Shown: one piece after another, positions 8,088-17,448 of the stretch
How the letters are laid out: each line of letters starts with the position of its first letter
How positions within the stretch are numbered: the stretch's first letter is position 1
NCBI GenBank assembly: GCA_050944055.1
Contig: JBMNQI010000016.1
Location: 1 to 39,760 of the forward strand
DNA from: JBMNQI01 sp050944055
GTDB taxonomy: Bacteria; Bacillota; Clostridia; Oscillospirales; Oscillospiraceae
Direction of reading: 5' to 3'
Length of the DNA stretch: 39,760 nucleotides
Made by a program: the position numbers and the translations under genes
Notes under the pieces: generated by a model
Databases searched by the model: none
What the model saw: the letters and a program-made list of their open reading frames with translations, nothing else
Told to the model about the DNA's origin: nothing

Positions 8088-9212
8088 ATGGAAAAGTATA
8101 AAATATTCGTACTCAACCCGGGTTCAACTTCGACCAAGGTGGCCATGTACGAGAACGAAGACGAGATCTTCAATATCAAAGTGACTCACGACGCAAATAA
8201 GCTGGCCGAGTTCCCCAATATTTCGGATCAATATGAATACCGCTACGAGACAATAATGCAGGTGCTCAAGGAGCAGGGCCAGTCGCTTGACGGCATCTCG
8301 GCTGTTTCAACCCGCGGCGGCAGCGTATGCCCGCTGGAAGGCGGCGTCTATCCGATTACCGACCTTCTGGTTGCCGACGCCATGAGCGGGAAGTATCCCA
8401 AGCACCCCGCCCAGCTCGGCCCCGCTATTGCCCAGAAAATTGGAAAGCAGTATAATGTGCCCGCTTTCACAGTCAATCCCCCCGATGTGGACGAGTTTGA
8501 CGATGTCGCCCGCGTAACAGGCCTTTCCACCATATTCCGCAGCAGCCATGCCCACGCCCTGAACCAGAAGGAGACGGCTATACGAGTCGCCAAGGATCTT
8601 GGCAAGCGCTATGAAGATTGCAACTTCGTCGTGGCGCACCTCGGCGGCGGCGTGTCCATAACGGCGCACCGCAAGGGCAAGGCTGTCGACACGACCGACG
8701 TCATTGACGGCGAAGGCCCGATGGCGCCGACACGCGCAGGCACACTGCCGGCAGTCGCCCTGATCAGGGAGTGCTATTCCGGCAAATACACATACGACCA
8801 GATGTACAGCCGAATAACAAAGAACGGCGGCTTCGTCTCCCACCTTGGCACAAGCGAAGTCCTCGACGTAGTAGAGATGGTAAAGTCCGGCGACACATAT
8901 GCAAAGCTTATATACGACGCGTTTGTGTATCAGGTCGGCAAATCCATAGCGTCAATGGCGGCCGTGCTTGAGGGCAAGGTTGACGCGATCATTCTCACTG
9001 GCGGCATAACCCACAACAAGGACGCTATTGACCGCATAGAGAAAATGGTTTCCTTCTGCGGCCCAGTCATACGCCGCCCCGGCGAATTCGAGATGGAGGC
9101 TCTCGCGGCGGGCGCGATTAGAGTCCTCACCGGCGAGGAGCAGCCCAAGACCTATACCGGAGTCCCCGTCTGGCAGGGCTTCGACACATGCGGCCATACT
9201 GAAAAAATCTGA
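8088..9212 (+). CDS. buk: Butyrate kinase
   Basis: 374 aa acetokinase-family enzyme. It starts MEKYKIFVLNPGSTSTK, the phosphate-binding motif of butyrate kinases (Asn-Pro-Gly-Ser-Thr-Ser-Thr-Lys), and later shows HLGGGVS and LTGGITHNKD, the other nucleotide-binding segments of the ASKHA fold. By family it interconverts butyrate plus ATP and butyryl phosphate plus ADP, the last step of one butyrate-forming route in Clostridia. The ATG at 8088 is preferred because AGGAGG lies 4 nt before it; an upstream in-frame start at 8019 would fall inside the -35 box. The usual partner ptb (phosphotransbutyrylase) is absent on both sides; downstream is a terminator. Branched-chain fatty acid kinase is a possible alternative specificity. 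Confidence 0.93.
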   Translation: MEKYKIFVLNPGSTSTKVAMYENEDEIFNIKVTHDANKLAEFPNISDQYEYRYETIMQVLKEQGQSLDGISAVSTRGGSVCPLEGGVYPITDLLVADAMSGKYPKHPAQLGPAIAQKIGKQYNVPAFTVNPPDVDEFDDVARVTGLSTIFRSSHAHALNQKETAIRVAKDLGKRYEDCNFVVAHLGGGVSITAHRKGKAVDTTDVIDGEGPMAPTRAGTLPAVALIRECYSGKYTYDQMYSRITKNGGFVSHLGTSEVLDVVEMVKSGDTYAKLIYDAFVYQVGKSIASMAAVLEGKVDAIILTGGITHNKDAIDRIEKMVSFCGPVIRRPGEFEMEALAAGAIRVLTGEEQPKTYTGVPVWQGFDTCGHTEKI

Positions 9213-9270
9213 TATTGGTTATAAAGCTGTCCTGAATGCTTCATTAGATAATTTTGGCATTAGGCAACTC

Positions 9271-9305
9271 AAACGGGCTTAGCCATTTTGGGCTGAGCCC
9301 GTTTT
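9271..9305 (+). terminator. Intrinsic terminator after buk
   Basis: Stem of about 14 bp (AAACGGGCTTAGCC pairing with GGCTGAGCCCGTTT, one G-U), loop ATTTTG, then TTTTT ending near 9305. Confidence 0.88.
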
Positions 9306-9413
9306 TGTCGGCAAAATCCGGGGGAGTGAAGCCTTGATAGCCTGGAGACGGCGTTTCGCTTCAGTTTTCACACGTGTCATTCCATTTCACGGTCGTCTTA
9401 AGCAAACCAAAAA

Positions 9414-9454
9414 AGAACCGGAGAGACGCCAAACCAGGCGCTCCGGTTCTGTTT
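9414..9454. terminator. Terminator-like hairpin, possibly bidirectional
   Basis: AGAACCGGAG (9414-9423) pairs with CTCCGGTTCT (9441-9450). An inner CGCC/GGCG extends the stem past a 3-nt bulge. The hairpin is flanked by A-rich sequence on the left and GTTTT on the right, so it can terminate in either direction. It insulates the ATP synthase promoter 50 nt downstream from buk read-through. Confidence 0.65.
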
Positions 9455-9503
9455 TGATATAAATTAAACGCAAAAAGCGGCTTCTTTTTGGCAATAATCA
9501 TTG

Positions 9504-9532
9504 TTGACATTTTTTTCTTGCCGGAGTAATTT
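9504..9532 (+). promoter_or_regulatory. Probable promoter of the ATP synthase operon
   Basis: Consensus TTGACA at 9504-9509, followed after 17 nt by TAATTT (9527-9532), a weak -10 box. It is the only good -35 in the spacer and lies 26 nt upstream of the first start codon. Confidence 0.5.
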
Positions 9533-9557
9533 AGTCGTTATGTAAAGGTGAAGGCTT

Positions 9558-9830
9558 ATGATCGGTTTTATTATCGGACTCGCCGCAGGCCTGCTGCAGT
9601 TTTTGCTGCTGTCCCGCTTCTCATCGTATGTCACGCGCTCCGGGTCAGGCGCAAGCGCAGCGCTGCTCGGCATTTTGCAGCTGCTGATACCGTTCGCAGT
9701 TCTGCTGGGAATGGCTTTTATCAGGCGGCAGGAGCTTTTACTGGCCGGAATTGGTATGACCTCGGCGCTGCTTATCAGCGCCGTCATCAGGTTTGCGAAA
9801 AATCGCGCAGCAGGGAGGCGAGTGGATTAA
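9558..9830 (+). CDS. Small membrane protein, ATP synthase subunit I-like
   Basis: 90 aa, three predicted membrane helices (about 2-18, 33-53 and 58-79) and a basic C-terminal tail; an Arg-Arg pair sits between helices 2 and 3. Its size, topology and position as first gene of the operon, directly before subunit a, match AtpI. AtpI is thought to help assemble the c-ring. It also resembles the short AtpR type found with N-ATPases, but the rest of the operon is ordinary F-type. The ATG follows GTGAAGG. The assignment rests on context and topology, not on a recognised motif. Confidence 0.6.
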   Translation: MIGFIIGLAAGLLQFLLLSRFSSYVTRSGSGASAALLGILQLLIPFAVLLGMAFIRRQELLLAGIGMTSALLISAVIRFAKNRAAGRRVD

Positions 9831-9831
9831 T

Positions 9832-10719
9832 ATGCTTAATTGGCTGTTGATGGGCGCCGCCGTCGTTATATCGGCGCTCGGTTTGGTCTGGCGAAAAAGA
9901 ATTGCCCGAAAGCTGAAGGCTGAGAGTCTTCCTCTAAAACGACAAAAGCGGCTGAAAACGTTATCCACGATTTTGATCGTCATCGGCGCTTACCTCTTCG
10001 CCACGCGCGTTTTGAATCTCATCTTCGGCAGCCCGGCCAAGGAAGAGATTAAGGTGAACCTGTTCGCCGAACGCGTTGAATTATTCGGGCTGAACCTTAG
10101 CACAACCATTATATACACGTGGATTGTAATGGTTTTTTTAGTCAGCATTGCAGTAATTCTGCGCCTGACGGTGCTGCGGCATATGACGGTTCGGCCCGGC
10201 CGCGCGCAAAACGTTTTGGAGCTGGCCGTCGAGTGGGTTAACAATTACACGCACAGTACGGCGAATAATGCGGGCGATGGCCTGGCTTCCTATATTTTTA
10301 CGGTCGCCGCGTTTCTTGTGGCCTGCGCTTTTCTTGAGCTGTTTGGCCTTCGAACGCCAACTTCCGATATAACGCTGACATTTTCTCTGGCGTTTATAAC
10401 CTTTATACTTATCAACTATTACGGAATCAAAAAGAAAGGCCTTGGAGGCAGAATCAAGTCGATGGCCTCGCCGTCCCCGGCGATCTTGCCCATCCGCATA
10501 ATCACGGACCTGGCACTTCCGGTTTCGATGTCCGCCCGCCTTTTCGGCAATATGCTGGGCGGCATGATCGTCATGGACCTTATCTACAGCGCGCTGGGGA
10601 CGAACGCCGTCGGCATCCCGAGCACGATAGGCTTGTATTTCAATGTTTTTCATCCGCTGATACAGGCTTTTATTTTCATTACGCTGACATTGACATTTAT
10701 TAACGAAGCAACAGAGTAG
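9832..10719 (+). CDS. atpB: F-type ATP synthase subunit a
   Basis: 295 aa membrane protein of the Fo proton or sodium channel. The functional core is clear: SARLFGNMLGG holds the essential Arg that faces the c-ring glutamate, and the last helix reads HPLIQAFIFITLTLTFI. The usual N-terminal text of the family begins only near residue 75 (VNLFAERVELFGLNLSTTII). Before it are two additional hydrophobic segments (about 4-18 and 44-63) joined by a strongly basic loop, making the protein longer than most bacterial a subunits. The ATG at 9832 is chosen because GGGAGG lies 12 nt upstream and the previous gene stops 1 nt earlier; an in-frame TTG at 9793 would lie inside that gene. Confidence 0.93.
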   Translation: MLNWLLMGAAVVISALGLVWRKRIARKLKAESLPLKRQKRLKTLSTILIVIGAYLFATRVLNLIFGSPAKEEIKVNLFAERVELFGLNLSTTIIYTWIVMVFLVSIAVILRLTVLRHMTVRPGRAQNVLELAVEWVNNYTHSTANNAGDGLASYIFTVAAFLVACAFLELFGLRTPTSDITLTFSLAFITFILINYYGIKKKGLGGRIKSMASPSPAILPIRIITDLALPVSMSARLFGNMLGGMIVMDLIYSALGTNAVGIPSTIGLYFNVFHPLIQAFIFITLTLTFINEATE

Positions 10720-10729
10720 GAGGATTAGT

Positions 10730-10945
10730 ATGAGCGATAAAATCGGAATAGCGCTGGCTTTGCTGCCTTGCATCGCGGCGGGGTTATCCATGGGCCTGGC
10801 GACGGGCAAAGCGCTGGACGCGGTGGCGCGTCAGCCGGAAGCCTCGGGCAAAATCAACTCGATTTTGCTTTTAGGCCTGGCGCTGACGGAATCGGCGGCA
10901 ATTTACGGGTTTGTCATTGCCCTGTTGATGCTGTTTGTCAAATAG
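10730..10945 (+). CDS. atpE: F-type ATP synthase subunit c
   Basis: 71 aa hairpin of two membrane helices joined by the conserved polar loop (Arg34-Gln35-Pro36). The ion-carrying carboxylate is Glu54, followed by Ser55 (LTESAAIYGF). Several copies form the rotating c-ring against subunit a. In Na+-binding rings such as that of Ilyobacter, a Gln in helix 1 thirteen residues before the loop Arg also ligates Na+; here that position is Met21, so the Na+ site looks incomplete. Protons are the more likely coupling ion, though the Glu-Ser pair is shared with Na+ enzymes. A strong ribosome binding site (TAGGAGGATTAGT) precedes the ATG, fitting the need for high c expression. Confidence 0.95.
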   Translation: MSDKIGIALALLPCIAAGLSMGLATGKALDAVARQPEASGKINSILLLGLALTESAAIYGFVIALLMLFVK

Positions 10946-10965
10946 ACTGAAAGGAGGCGGCATTA

Positions 10966-11448
10966 ATGGAGCTGAATCCTCTGGACCTCGTAATCCATAT
11001 TGTCAACATAGTCGTTTTGTTTGTCCTGCTGCGGTTGATACTGTATAAGCCGGTCGCCCGTTTCCTTTCGGAGCGGTCCGAACGCATAAACAAGCAGCTG
11101 TCCGACGCTGAAAACAAGCTGAAAGAAGCGGAAGAGATGAAGCTTGAGTACCAGCGTCAGCTGGACAGGGCCGAGGCGCAGGAACACGATATTGTTCGCG
11201 GAGCGGAGGCCAAAGCCGCTCAGGAGGCCTCGGCCATAATAGCCGACGCGAATTCGAGGGCGGAAAAAATAATTGCCGAGGCGCAAGACAGAATCGAGAA
11301 AGAAAAAAAGCGCGCGGTGGAGCAAATGCAGGTTGAGATTGCGCAGCTCGCGATCGATATCGCTGCGCGCATTTTAAAGCGAGAGGTCAACGCCGCGGAC
11401 AGTATATTGATAGCCGAGCAATTCTTTAGCGAAATGAGGACAAAATGA
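10966..11448 (+). CDS. atpF: F-type ATP synthase subunit b
   Basis: 160 aa, normal length for the family. One N-terminal membrane helix (about 5-25, including IHIVNIVVLFVLLRLILY) is followed by a long, charged, Ala/Glu/Lys/Arg-rich helix forming the peripheral stalk dimer. Downstream of the membrane helix is the usual KPVARFLSERSERI pattern. AAAGGAGGC precedes the ATG. Its stop overlaps the delta start as ATGA. No delta-like domain is fused to its C-terminus, which matters because the separate delta is very short. Confidence 0.93.
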   Translation: MELNPLDLVIHIVNIVVLFVLLRLILYKPVARFLSERSERINKQLSDAENKLKEAEEMKLEYQRQLDRAEAQEHDIVRGAEAKAAQEASAIIADANSRAEKIIAEAQDRIEKEKKRAVEQMQVEIAQLAIDIAARILKREVNAADSILIAEQFFSEMRTK

Positions 11449-11663
11449 AAAGACCCGTTTTAACGATCGCCCCGTCGTTTGACGAAGCGGCGGTCAAATC
11501 TGTCTGTGATGAGTTTTCCGCGCTTTATGGCAAGCCGTTGGATTTTGACGTGGTTCGGGATGAAAAACTCATCGGCGGCTTTATCGCTATGATCGACGGC
11601 AAGATTTACGACGCAAGCTTTTCCTCCCGCTTAAACGAGATTTATCGCAGCATGACCCAATGA
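11445..11663 (+). CDS. atpH: F-type ATP synthase subunit delta, short form (C-terminal domain only)
   Basis: Only 72 aa, against roughly 175-185 for ordinary delta/OSCP. The C-terminal hallmark is present: DEKLIGGFIAMIDGKIYDAS followed by SFSSRLNEI, which matches the family pattern of a conserved Gly-Gly plus beta strands and a final helix. The N-terminal six-helix bundle that normally caps the alpha subunits is missing. The start overlaps the atpF stop by 4 nt and atpF has full length, so the missing part is not hidden upstream, and no frameshift is needed to explain it. Fits the C-terminal binding partner of subunit b. Identity is good; whether it supports a normal stator is open. Confidence 0.85.
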   Translation: MKRPVLTIAPSFDEAAVKSVCDEFSALYGKPLDFDVVRDEKLIGGFIAMIDGKIYDASFSSRLNEIYRSMTQ

Positions 11664-11672
11664 GGTAGTTTT

Positions 11673-13176
<1,504 letters not shown>

Positions 13177-13193
<17 letters not shown>

Positions 13194-14043
13194 AATCCGC
13201 CGCCACATAGCCGCCGTCGAGCAGACAAAGAAAATAACAGGCGCTATGGAAATGATCTCATCAAACCGTATGAAGCGGGTCATGAGCCATATCGAACAGA
13301 ACCATCATTACTTCGACAGTGTCCGCAGGACGATGAAGCATCTTCTGATGACATCCCAGGGCTTCGAGCATCCGTATCTGAAAGAGCGCCCCGGCCTCAA
13401 GCATACGTATCTCGTCATCGCCGGCGACAAGGGACTGTGCGGCGCATATAATTCGTCGGTTCTTAATTTTGCCAGAGATACTCTGCTTCAATATCCGGAA
13501 CGCTCGCTAATTACCATCGGTATCGTTGCCGAAGAGTATTTTCACTCGAGAGGAATGACGCCCGACTCGGCGCTTTTGGGCATCGCTCAGGACCCTACGC
13601 TCACGCGCGCGCGCAGACTTGTGCGTGAGATCATGCAGCTTTATGATGACGGCCTGATCGGCGAATTCAGCGTTATTTATACCTCGTTTTACGGGCAGAC
13701 AAAAAACAAGCCGATCGAGCGGCGGCTGCTCCCTATACGGCCTGAGGATTACAGCGATATCGAAGTGGACGAGTCGATGCCCGAGATCATCTATCATCCG
13801 TCGCCGGAGAAGGTTTTTGACATGCTGGTGCCTCAGTACATTCTCGGCATAATATTCGGCGTCATGGTGCAGGCCTATGCCAGCGAGCATTACGCGCGGA
13901 TGAACGCCATGCACAGCGCGACAATGAATGCCAATGATATGCTCAAGAACCTGCGCGACCAATACAATATGGTGCGTCAAAGCGCCATCACAAATGAAAT
14001 CGCCGAAATAACGGGCGCGGCTGAAATCCTGAGGGGAGGCTAA
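13177..14043 (+). CDS. atpG: F-type ATP synthase subunit gamma
   Basis: 288 aa central-stalk subunit. The first helix reads PTEIRRHIAAVEQTKKITGAM, the family signature, and the C-terminal helix runs from about 235 to 288 (SATMNANDMLKNLRDQYN). Together they form the coiled coil that rotates inside the alpha3beta3 head. A Rossmann-like middle domain contains VIAGDKGLCGAYN. The ATG at 13177 is preferred over an upstream in-frame start because the protein then begins exactly where homologues do, with GCGAGG 6 nt before it. The gene overlaps the atpA end by 17 nt, so translation is coupled. Confidence 0.95.
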
Positions 14044-14047
14044 ACGT

Positions 14048-15448
14048 ATGACAGAGAGCATTTATAACGGAACGATTATACGGATTAGCGGTCCGGTGCT
14101 TGACGTGCTCTTTGAAAATGCCGATCGGGAACCGCAGCTCAACGACCTGCTCGTCACGGCCGACGGGCGGCATATGGAGGTGGCCGCCAACGTTTCCCCG
14201 GGAATCGTCCGGTGCATCGCGCTTGAGGCCACAGACGGCCTGAGCTGCGGAACGCGCGTCCAGAATACGGGCCGCGGAATACGGGTTCCCGTCGGTATGG
14301 AGGTTTTGGGACGCGTAGTCGACGTCCTTGGCCGTCCCATAGACAACGGCCCGCCCATCGACGGAGCCGCTGAGTGGGAAATTCACCGAAAACCGCCCGA
14401 GTTTACGGAGCTCACGCCCGTTACGGAATTCTTTGAAACGGGCATCAAGGTCATCGATCTTCTGACGCCGTACTCAAAGGGCGGAAAGATAGGTCTCTTC
14501 GGCGGCGCCGGCGTCGGCAAAACGACGCTTATTATGGAGCTCATTTATAATATTGCAACGATGCACGGCGGTTACTCCGTTTTTGCCGGCGTCGGAGAAC
14601 GCAGCCGCGAGGGCAGCGAACTCATACATGACATGAAAACGTCCGGCGCCATTGGCAAGACGGCGCTTGCGTTCGGCCAAATGAATGAACCGCCCGGTTC
14701 ACGAATGCGCGTTGCGCTCACGGGGCTCACAATGGCGGAATATTTCCGCGACGAGATGAAGCGCGACGTCCTCCTGTTTATCGACAATATCTTCAGATAC
14801 GTCCAGGCCGGAAACGAGGTTTCGGCGCTGCTGGGACGGATGCCTTCCGCCGTCGGTTACCAGCCGACGCTTGCCAACGAGCTCGGCAGCCTGGAAGAGC
14901 GCATCGTCTCGACTAAAAACGGCTCGATTACATCCGTCCAGGCAATTTACGTCCCGGCCGACGACCTTACCGATCCCGCGCCGGCGACTATATTCACTCA
15001 TCTTGATGCGACGACTGTTCTGTCCCGTCAGGTCGCGGAGATCGGCATTTATCCCGCCGTCAGCCCGCTTGAGTCGTACTCACGCATACTTGACCCGGCC
15101 ATTGTGGGCAGGAGGCATTACGATACGGCGCAGGGCGTCACAACATGCCTCAACCGTTACAGGGAGCTGCGCGATATCATCGCTATCCTCGGCATGGAAG
15201 AGCTCAGCGAGGAGGACCGGAAAACGGTGTACAGGGCTCGCCGCATTCAGCAGATGCTGTCCCAGCCGTTCTTTGTCGCCGAAGCGTTTACCGGTATGCC
15301 TGGACGGTTCGTCAAGCTCGAGGATACCATACGTTCCTTCGAGGCAATCCTGGGCGGCGAAGCCGACGAGCTGCCGGAAGCGGCGTTCTTCATGGTGGGC
15401 GATATTGACGAGGCTTATGAAAAAGCCAAGAGCCTGCTTGCTCAGTAA
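14048..15448 (+). CDS. atpD: F-type ATP synthase subunit beta
   Basis: 466 aa catalytic subunit. Walker A GGAGVGKTT at 152-160, the catalytic Glu in the following GERSREG segment, Walker B LLFIDNIFR, and the highly conserved SALLGRMPSAVGYQPTL. A small deviation is RYVQAGNEVSALL where almost all F-type beta subunits have RFTQAGSEVSALL. It is otherwise complete, so it is expected to be active. It follows gamma after 4 nt. A short hairpin (GCCGG/CCGGC) and six T residues lie between its stop and the epsilon gene, but too far apart to be an obvious terminator. Confidence 0.96.
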   Translation: MTESIYNGTIIRISGPVLDVLFENADREPQLNDLLVTADGRHMEVAANVSPGIVRCIALEATDGLSCGTRVQNTGRGIRVPVGMEVLGRVVDVLGRPIDNGPPIDGAAEWEIHRKPPEFTELTPVTEFFETGIKVIDLLTPYSKGGKIGLFGGAGVGKTTLIMELIYNIATMHGGYSVFAGVGERSREGSELIHDMKTSGAIGKTALAFGQMNEPPGSRMRVALTGLTMAEYFRDEMKRDVLLFIDNIFRYVQAGNEVSALLGRMPSAVGYQPTLANELGSLEERIVSTKNGSITSVQAIYVPADDLTDPAPATIFTHLDATTVLSRQVAEIGIYPAVSPLESYSRILDPAIVGRRHYDTAQGVTTCLNRYRELRDIIAILGMEELSEEDRKTVYRARRIQQMLSQPFFVAEAFTGMPGRFVKLEDTIRSFEAILGGEADELPEAAFFMVGDIDEAYEKAKSLLAQ

Positions 15449-15481
15449 GGCCGGTCACGCCGGCGGAATGGACGGTTTTTT

Positions 15482-15895
15482 ATGGCGAAACTATTCAATC
15501 TGAAAATTATGACGCCAGAACGCGAGTTTTTTGACGATCAGGTTGAGGCCGTCACCGTCACGGCTCCCGACGGGAAAATGACGATTCTGGCCGGCCACGC
15601 CGCTATTATCACGCCGCTCTGCGTAGGTTCTGTTTCCATAAAAGTAAACGGAGAATGGAAGGACGCGTTCAATTCCGAAGGCTTTATGGAGGTCAGCGGC
15701 GGCGGGGTCGTCATATTCGTGCAGGCCTGCGAATGGCCCCACGAGATTGACGCGAGCCGAGCCGAGGAAGCCAAACGCCGGGCCGATGAAAAGCTCCGTC
15801 AAAAGCAGAGCATCAACGAATACAAGCAGACAAAGATGGCGCTGGCGCGCGCGATGGCCCGCCTGCGCATCTCAAAAACGAATACCGGCAGATAA
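15482..15895 (+). CDS. atpC: F-type ATP synthase subunit epsilon
   Basis: 137 aa, standard length. The N-terminal beta sandwich (about 1-85) has the family text LKIMTPEREFFDDQVEAVTV and GHAAIITPL. The C-terminal part from about 90 is charged and alpha-helical, with Arg and Lys residues, and can form the inhibitory helical hairpin known in bacterial epsilon. It is the last gene of the operon; a terminator begins 6 nt after its stop. The ribosome binding site is weak (GGAATGGA), with a T-run directly before the ATG. Confidence 0.93.
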   Translation: MAKLFNLKIMTPEREFFDDQVEAVTVTAPDGKMTILAGHAAIITPLCVGSVSIKVNGEWKDAFNSEGFMEVSGGGVVIFVQACEWPHEIDASRAEEAKRRADEKLRQKQSINEYKQTKMALARAMARLRISKTNTGR

Positions 15896-15900
15896 ATAAT

Positions 15901-15928
15901 GCCCTGTCACGAAGGCGACAGGGCATTT
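15901..15928. terminator. Bidirectional intrinsic terminator between atpC and gatB
   Basis: Perfect 8-bp stem GCCCTGTC (15901-15908) with GACAGGGC (15917-15924). It is followed by ATTTT on the plus strand and by ATTATTTAT on the minus strand. It closes the ATP synthase operon and can also stop the opposing aspS-gatCAB transcript about 100 nt after gatB. Confidence 0.82.
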
Positions 15929-16029
15929 TGCTGCAATAGCTTCTCGCAGCCTGCAGGCCCGCTTCCCGGAACGGCCATTCTGCGGCAACGGGTCATTTTG
16001 CGGCGGCGCGGTTTGTGCGCACAGGCATA

Positions 16030-17448
16030 CTACTTATCCGCAATTAGCTGCCTTATTAATGCTTCCGCTTTCTTAATGTCAGCTTTTCCAGCGGTCTTTT
16101 TCATGAGGTAGCCGTACATGACGTTAATCGCCTTGTCCTTACCGGACAAAATGTCTCCTACCGCTTTCGGGTTGGCTTCTACCGCCTCTCGGCAGAGATT
16201 TTCCAGCTCGTCGTCGCTGATTCCGCCCAGATCCTTATCGCTCAGAAAATCACTGGCCGGTTTGCCGCTTTCCAGCATACGGCGGAGAGTGTTTTGAGCC
16301 TGCTGGGCGTTTATTTTCTTTTCGTCGAGGAGCTTGACGAGCTCGGCAAATTGTTTTGCATTAATGGCGACGTTGAAAAGCTCCTTTTCCTCCTCAGTGC
16401 CCATGCTGGCGTAGATCGTGCCGGTTATCAGGTTGGCGGCATTTTTTGCGCCCGCGCCATGGGAGAGCGCCTCTTCGAAAAACCCGGTCACGTTTTTGTA
16501 TCTGAACATCTGACGCGCCGTCGCCTCCGGCAGGCCAAGCTCGCCGACATAGCGCCGAAGCTTTACAAACGGCAGTTCAGGCAGGCTTTTTCGTATCTCC
16601 TCTATTTTTTCACGCGGTATATGAAAGCTTACCAGGTCGGGGTCCGGGAAATAGCGGTAATCGTCGGCGCTTTCCTTCTCCCTCATGGGGGACACCGAGT
16701 CTGTAGCTTCGTCATATCGCAGGGTCTCCTGCACGACTTTAGAGCCGGAATCAAGTATATCCGTCTGCCTGTCGATCTCGGCGTACATGGCCTTCTGTAT
16801 GAAATTAAGAGAGTTGATATTCTTGATTTCCGTCCTTGTCCCAAGCTTCTTCGCACCCGGTTCCCGCAGGGAGACGTTGACATCGCACCTCATTGAGCCT
16901 TCCTGCATCTTGCAGTCGGAGACGCCGGCATAGCGCATTATAAGCTGCAGCTTTTCCGCGTATTCCCTGGCTTCCTCGGGCGTAGACATATCCGGCTCCG
17001 ATACGATCTCGATAAGCGGCACGCCGCCGCGGTTATAGTCGATATAGGTATAGCCGCCTTCATGCACCAGCTTGCCCGCGTCCTCCTCGATGTGTATGCG
17101 GTTTATGCCGATTCTCTTTCCGCTGTCCAGCTCTATATAGCCGTTTTTGCACAGCGGCTCGTCATACTGGGAGATCTGGTACGCTTTCGGAAGGTCGGCA
17201 TAGAAATAGTTCTTCCTGTCCATATGCGAAACCTCGCTTATCTCGCAGTTGACGGCAAGGCCGGCTCTTATTGCGTATTCCACCGCTTTTTTATTAAGCA
17301 CCGGCAGCGTGCCCGGCTCACCCATGCATATAGGGCAGCAGTGCGTGTTGGGCGCGCCGCCGAACGCGGTCGTGCAGCCGCAGAATATCTTAGTATCCGT
17401 GGCAAGCTCAATATGTGTCTCTATTCCGCAGACAGCTTCATATCTCAT
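16030..17448 (-). CDS. gatB: Asp-tRNA(Asn)/Glu-tRNA(Gln) amidotransferase subunit B
   Basis: 472 aa. The N-terminal cradle domain starts RYEAVCGIETHIELATDTK and contains the Cys pattern FCGCTTAF plus HCCPICMG (roughly residues 22-41), which binds zinc in many GatB proteins. Then come IHIEEDAGKL, the kinase-like site that phosphorylates the Asp- or Glu-tRNA carboxylate, and MRCDVNVSLR. The C-terminal part (about 325-472) is the helical YqeY-like tail that contacts tRNA. It completes the GatCAB complex in the cytoplasm. Its ATG overlaps the gatA stop as ATGA. Confidence 0.96.
   Translation of the reverse strand: MRYEAVCGIETHIELATDTKIFCGCTTAFGGAPNTHCCPICMGEPGTLPVLNKKAVEYAIRAGLAVNCEISEVSHMDRKNYFYADLPKAYQISQYDEPLCKNGYIELDSGKRIGINRIHIEEDAGKLVHEGGYTYIDYNRGGVPLIEIVSEPDMSTPEEAREYAEKLQLIMRYAGVSDCKMQEGSMRCDVNVSLREPGAKKLGTRTEIKNINSLNFIQKAMYAEIDRQTDILDSGSKVVQETLRYDEATDSVSPMREKESADDYRYFPDPDLVSFHIPREKIEEIRKSLPELPFVKLRRYVGELGLPEATARQMFRYKNVTGFFEEALSHGAGAKNAANLITGTIYASMGTEEEKELFNVAINAKQFAELVKLLDEKKINAQQAQNTLRRMLESGKPASDFLSDKDLGGISDDELENLCREAVEANPKAVGDILSGKDKAINVMYGYLMKKTAGKADIKKAEALIRQLIADK

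Larger units (their letters stand above)
9213..9557. other. Intergenic region between buk and the ATP synthase operon, 345 nt
   Basis: Holds the buk terminator (9271-9305), a second hairpin (9414-9450) and the presumed promoter of the ATP synthase operon (9504-9532). Between the two hairpins (about 9310-9410) no reading frame with a ribosome binding site and no RNA fold was recognised. Confidence 0.6.

Noticed and set aside
9793..9831. Earlier TTG start for subunit a
   Set aside because: It would lie inside the preceding gene and lacks a spaced ribosome binding site; the ATG at 9832 has one.
15449..15481. Terminator between atpD and atpC
   Set aside because: The GCCGG/CCGGC stem is short and its T-run is 13 nt away, directly before the atpC start; read-through to atpC is required.
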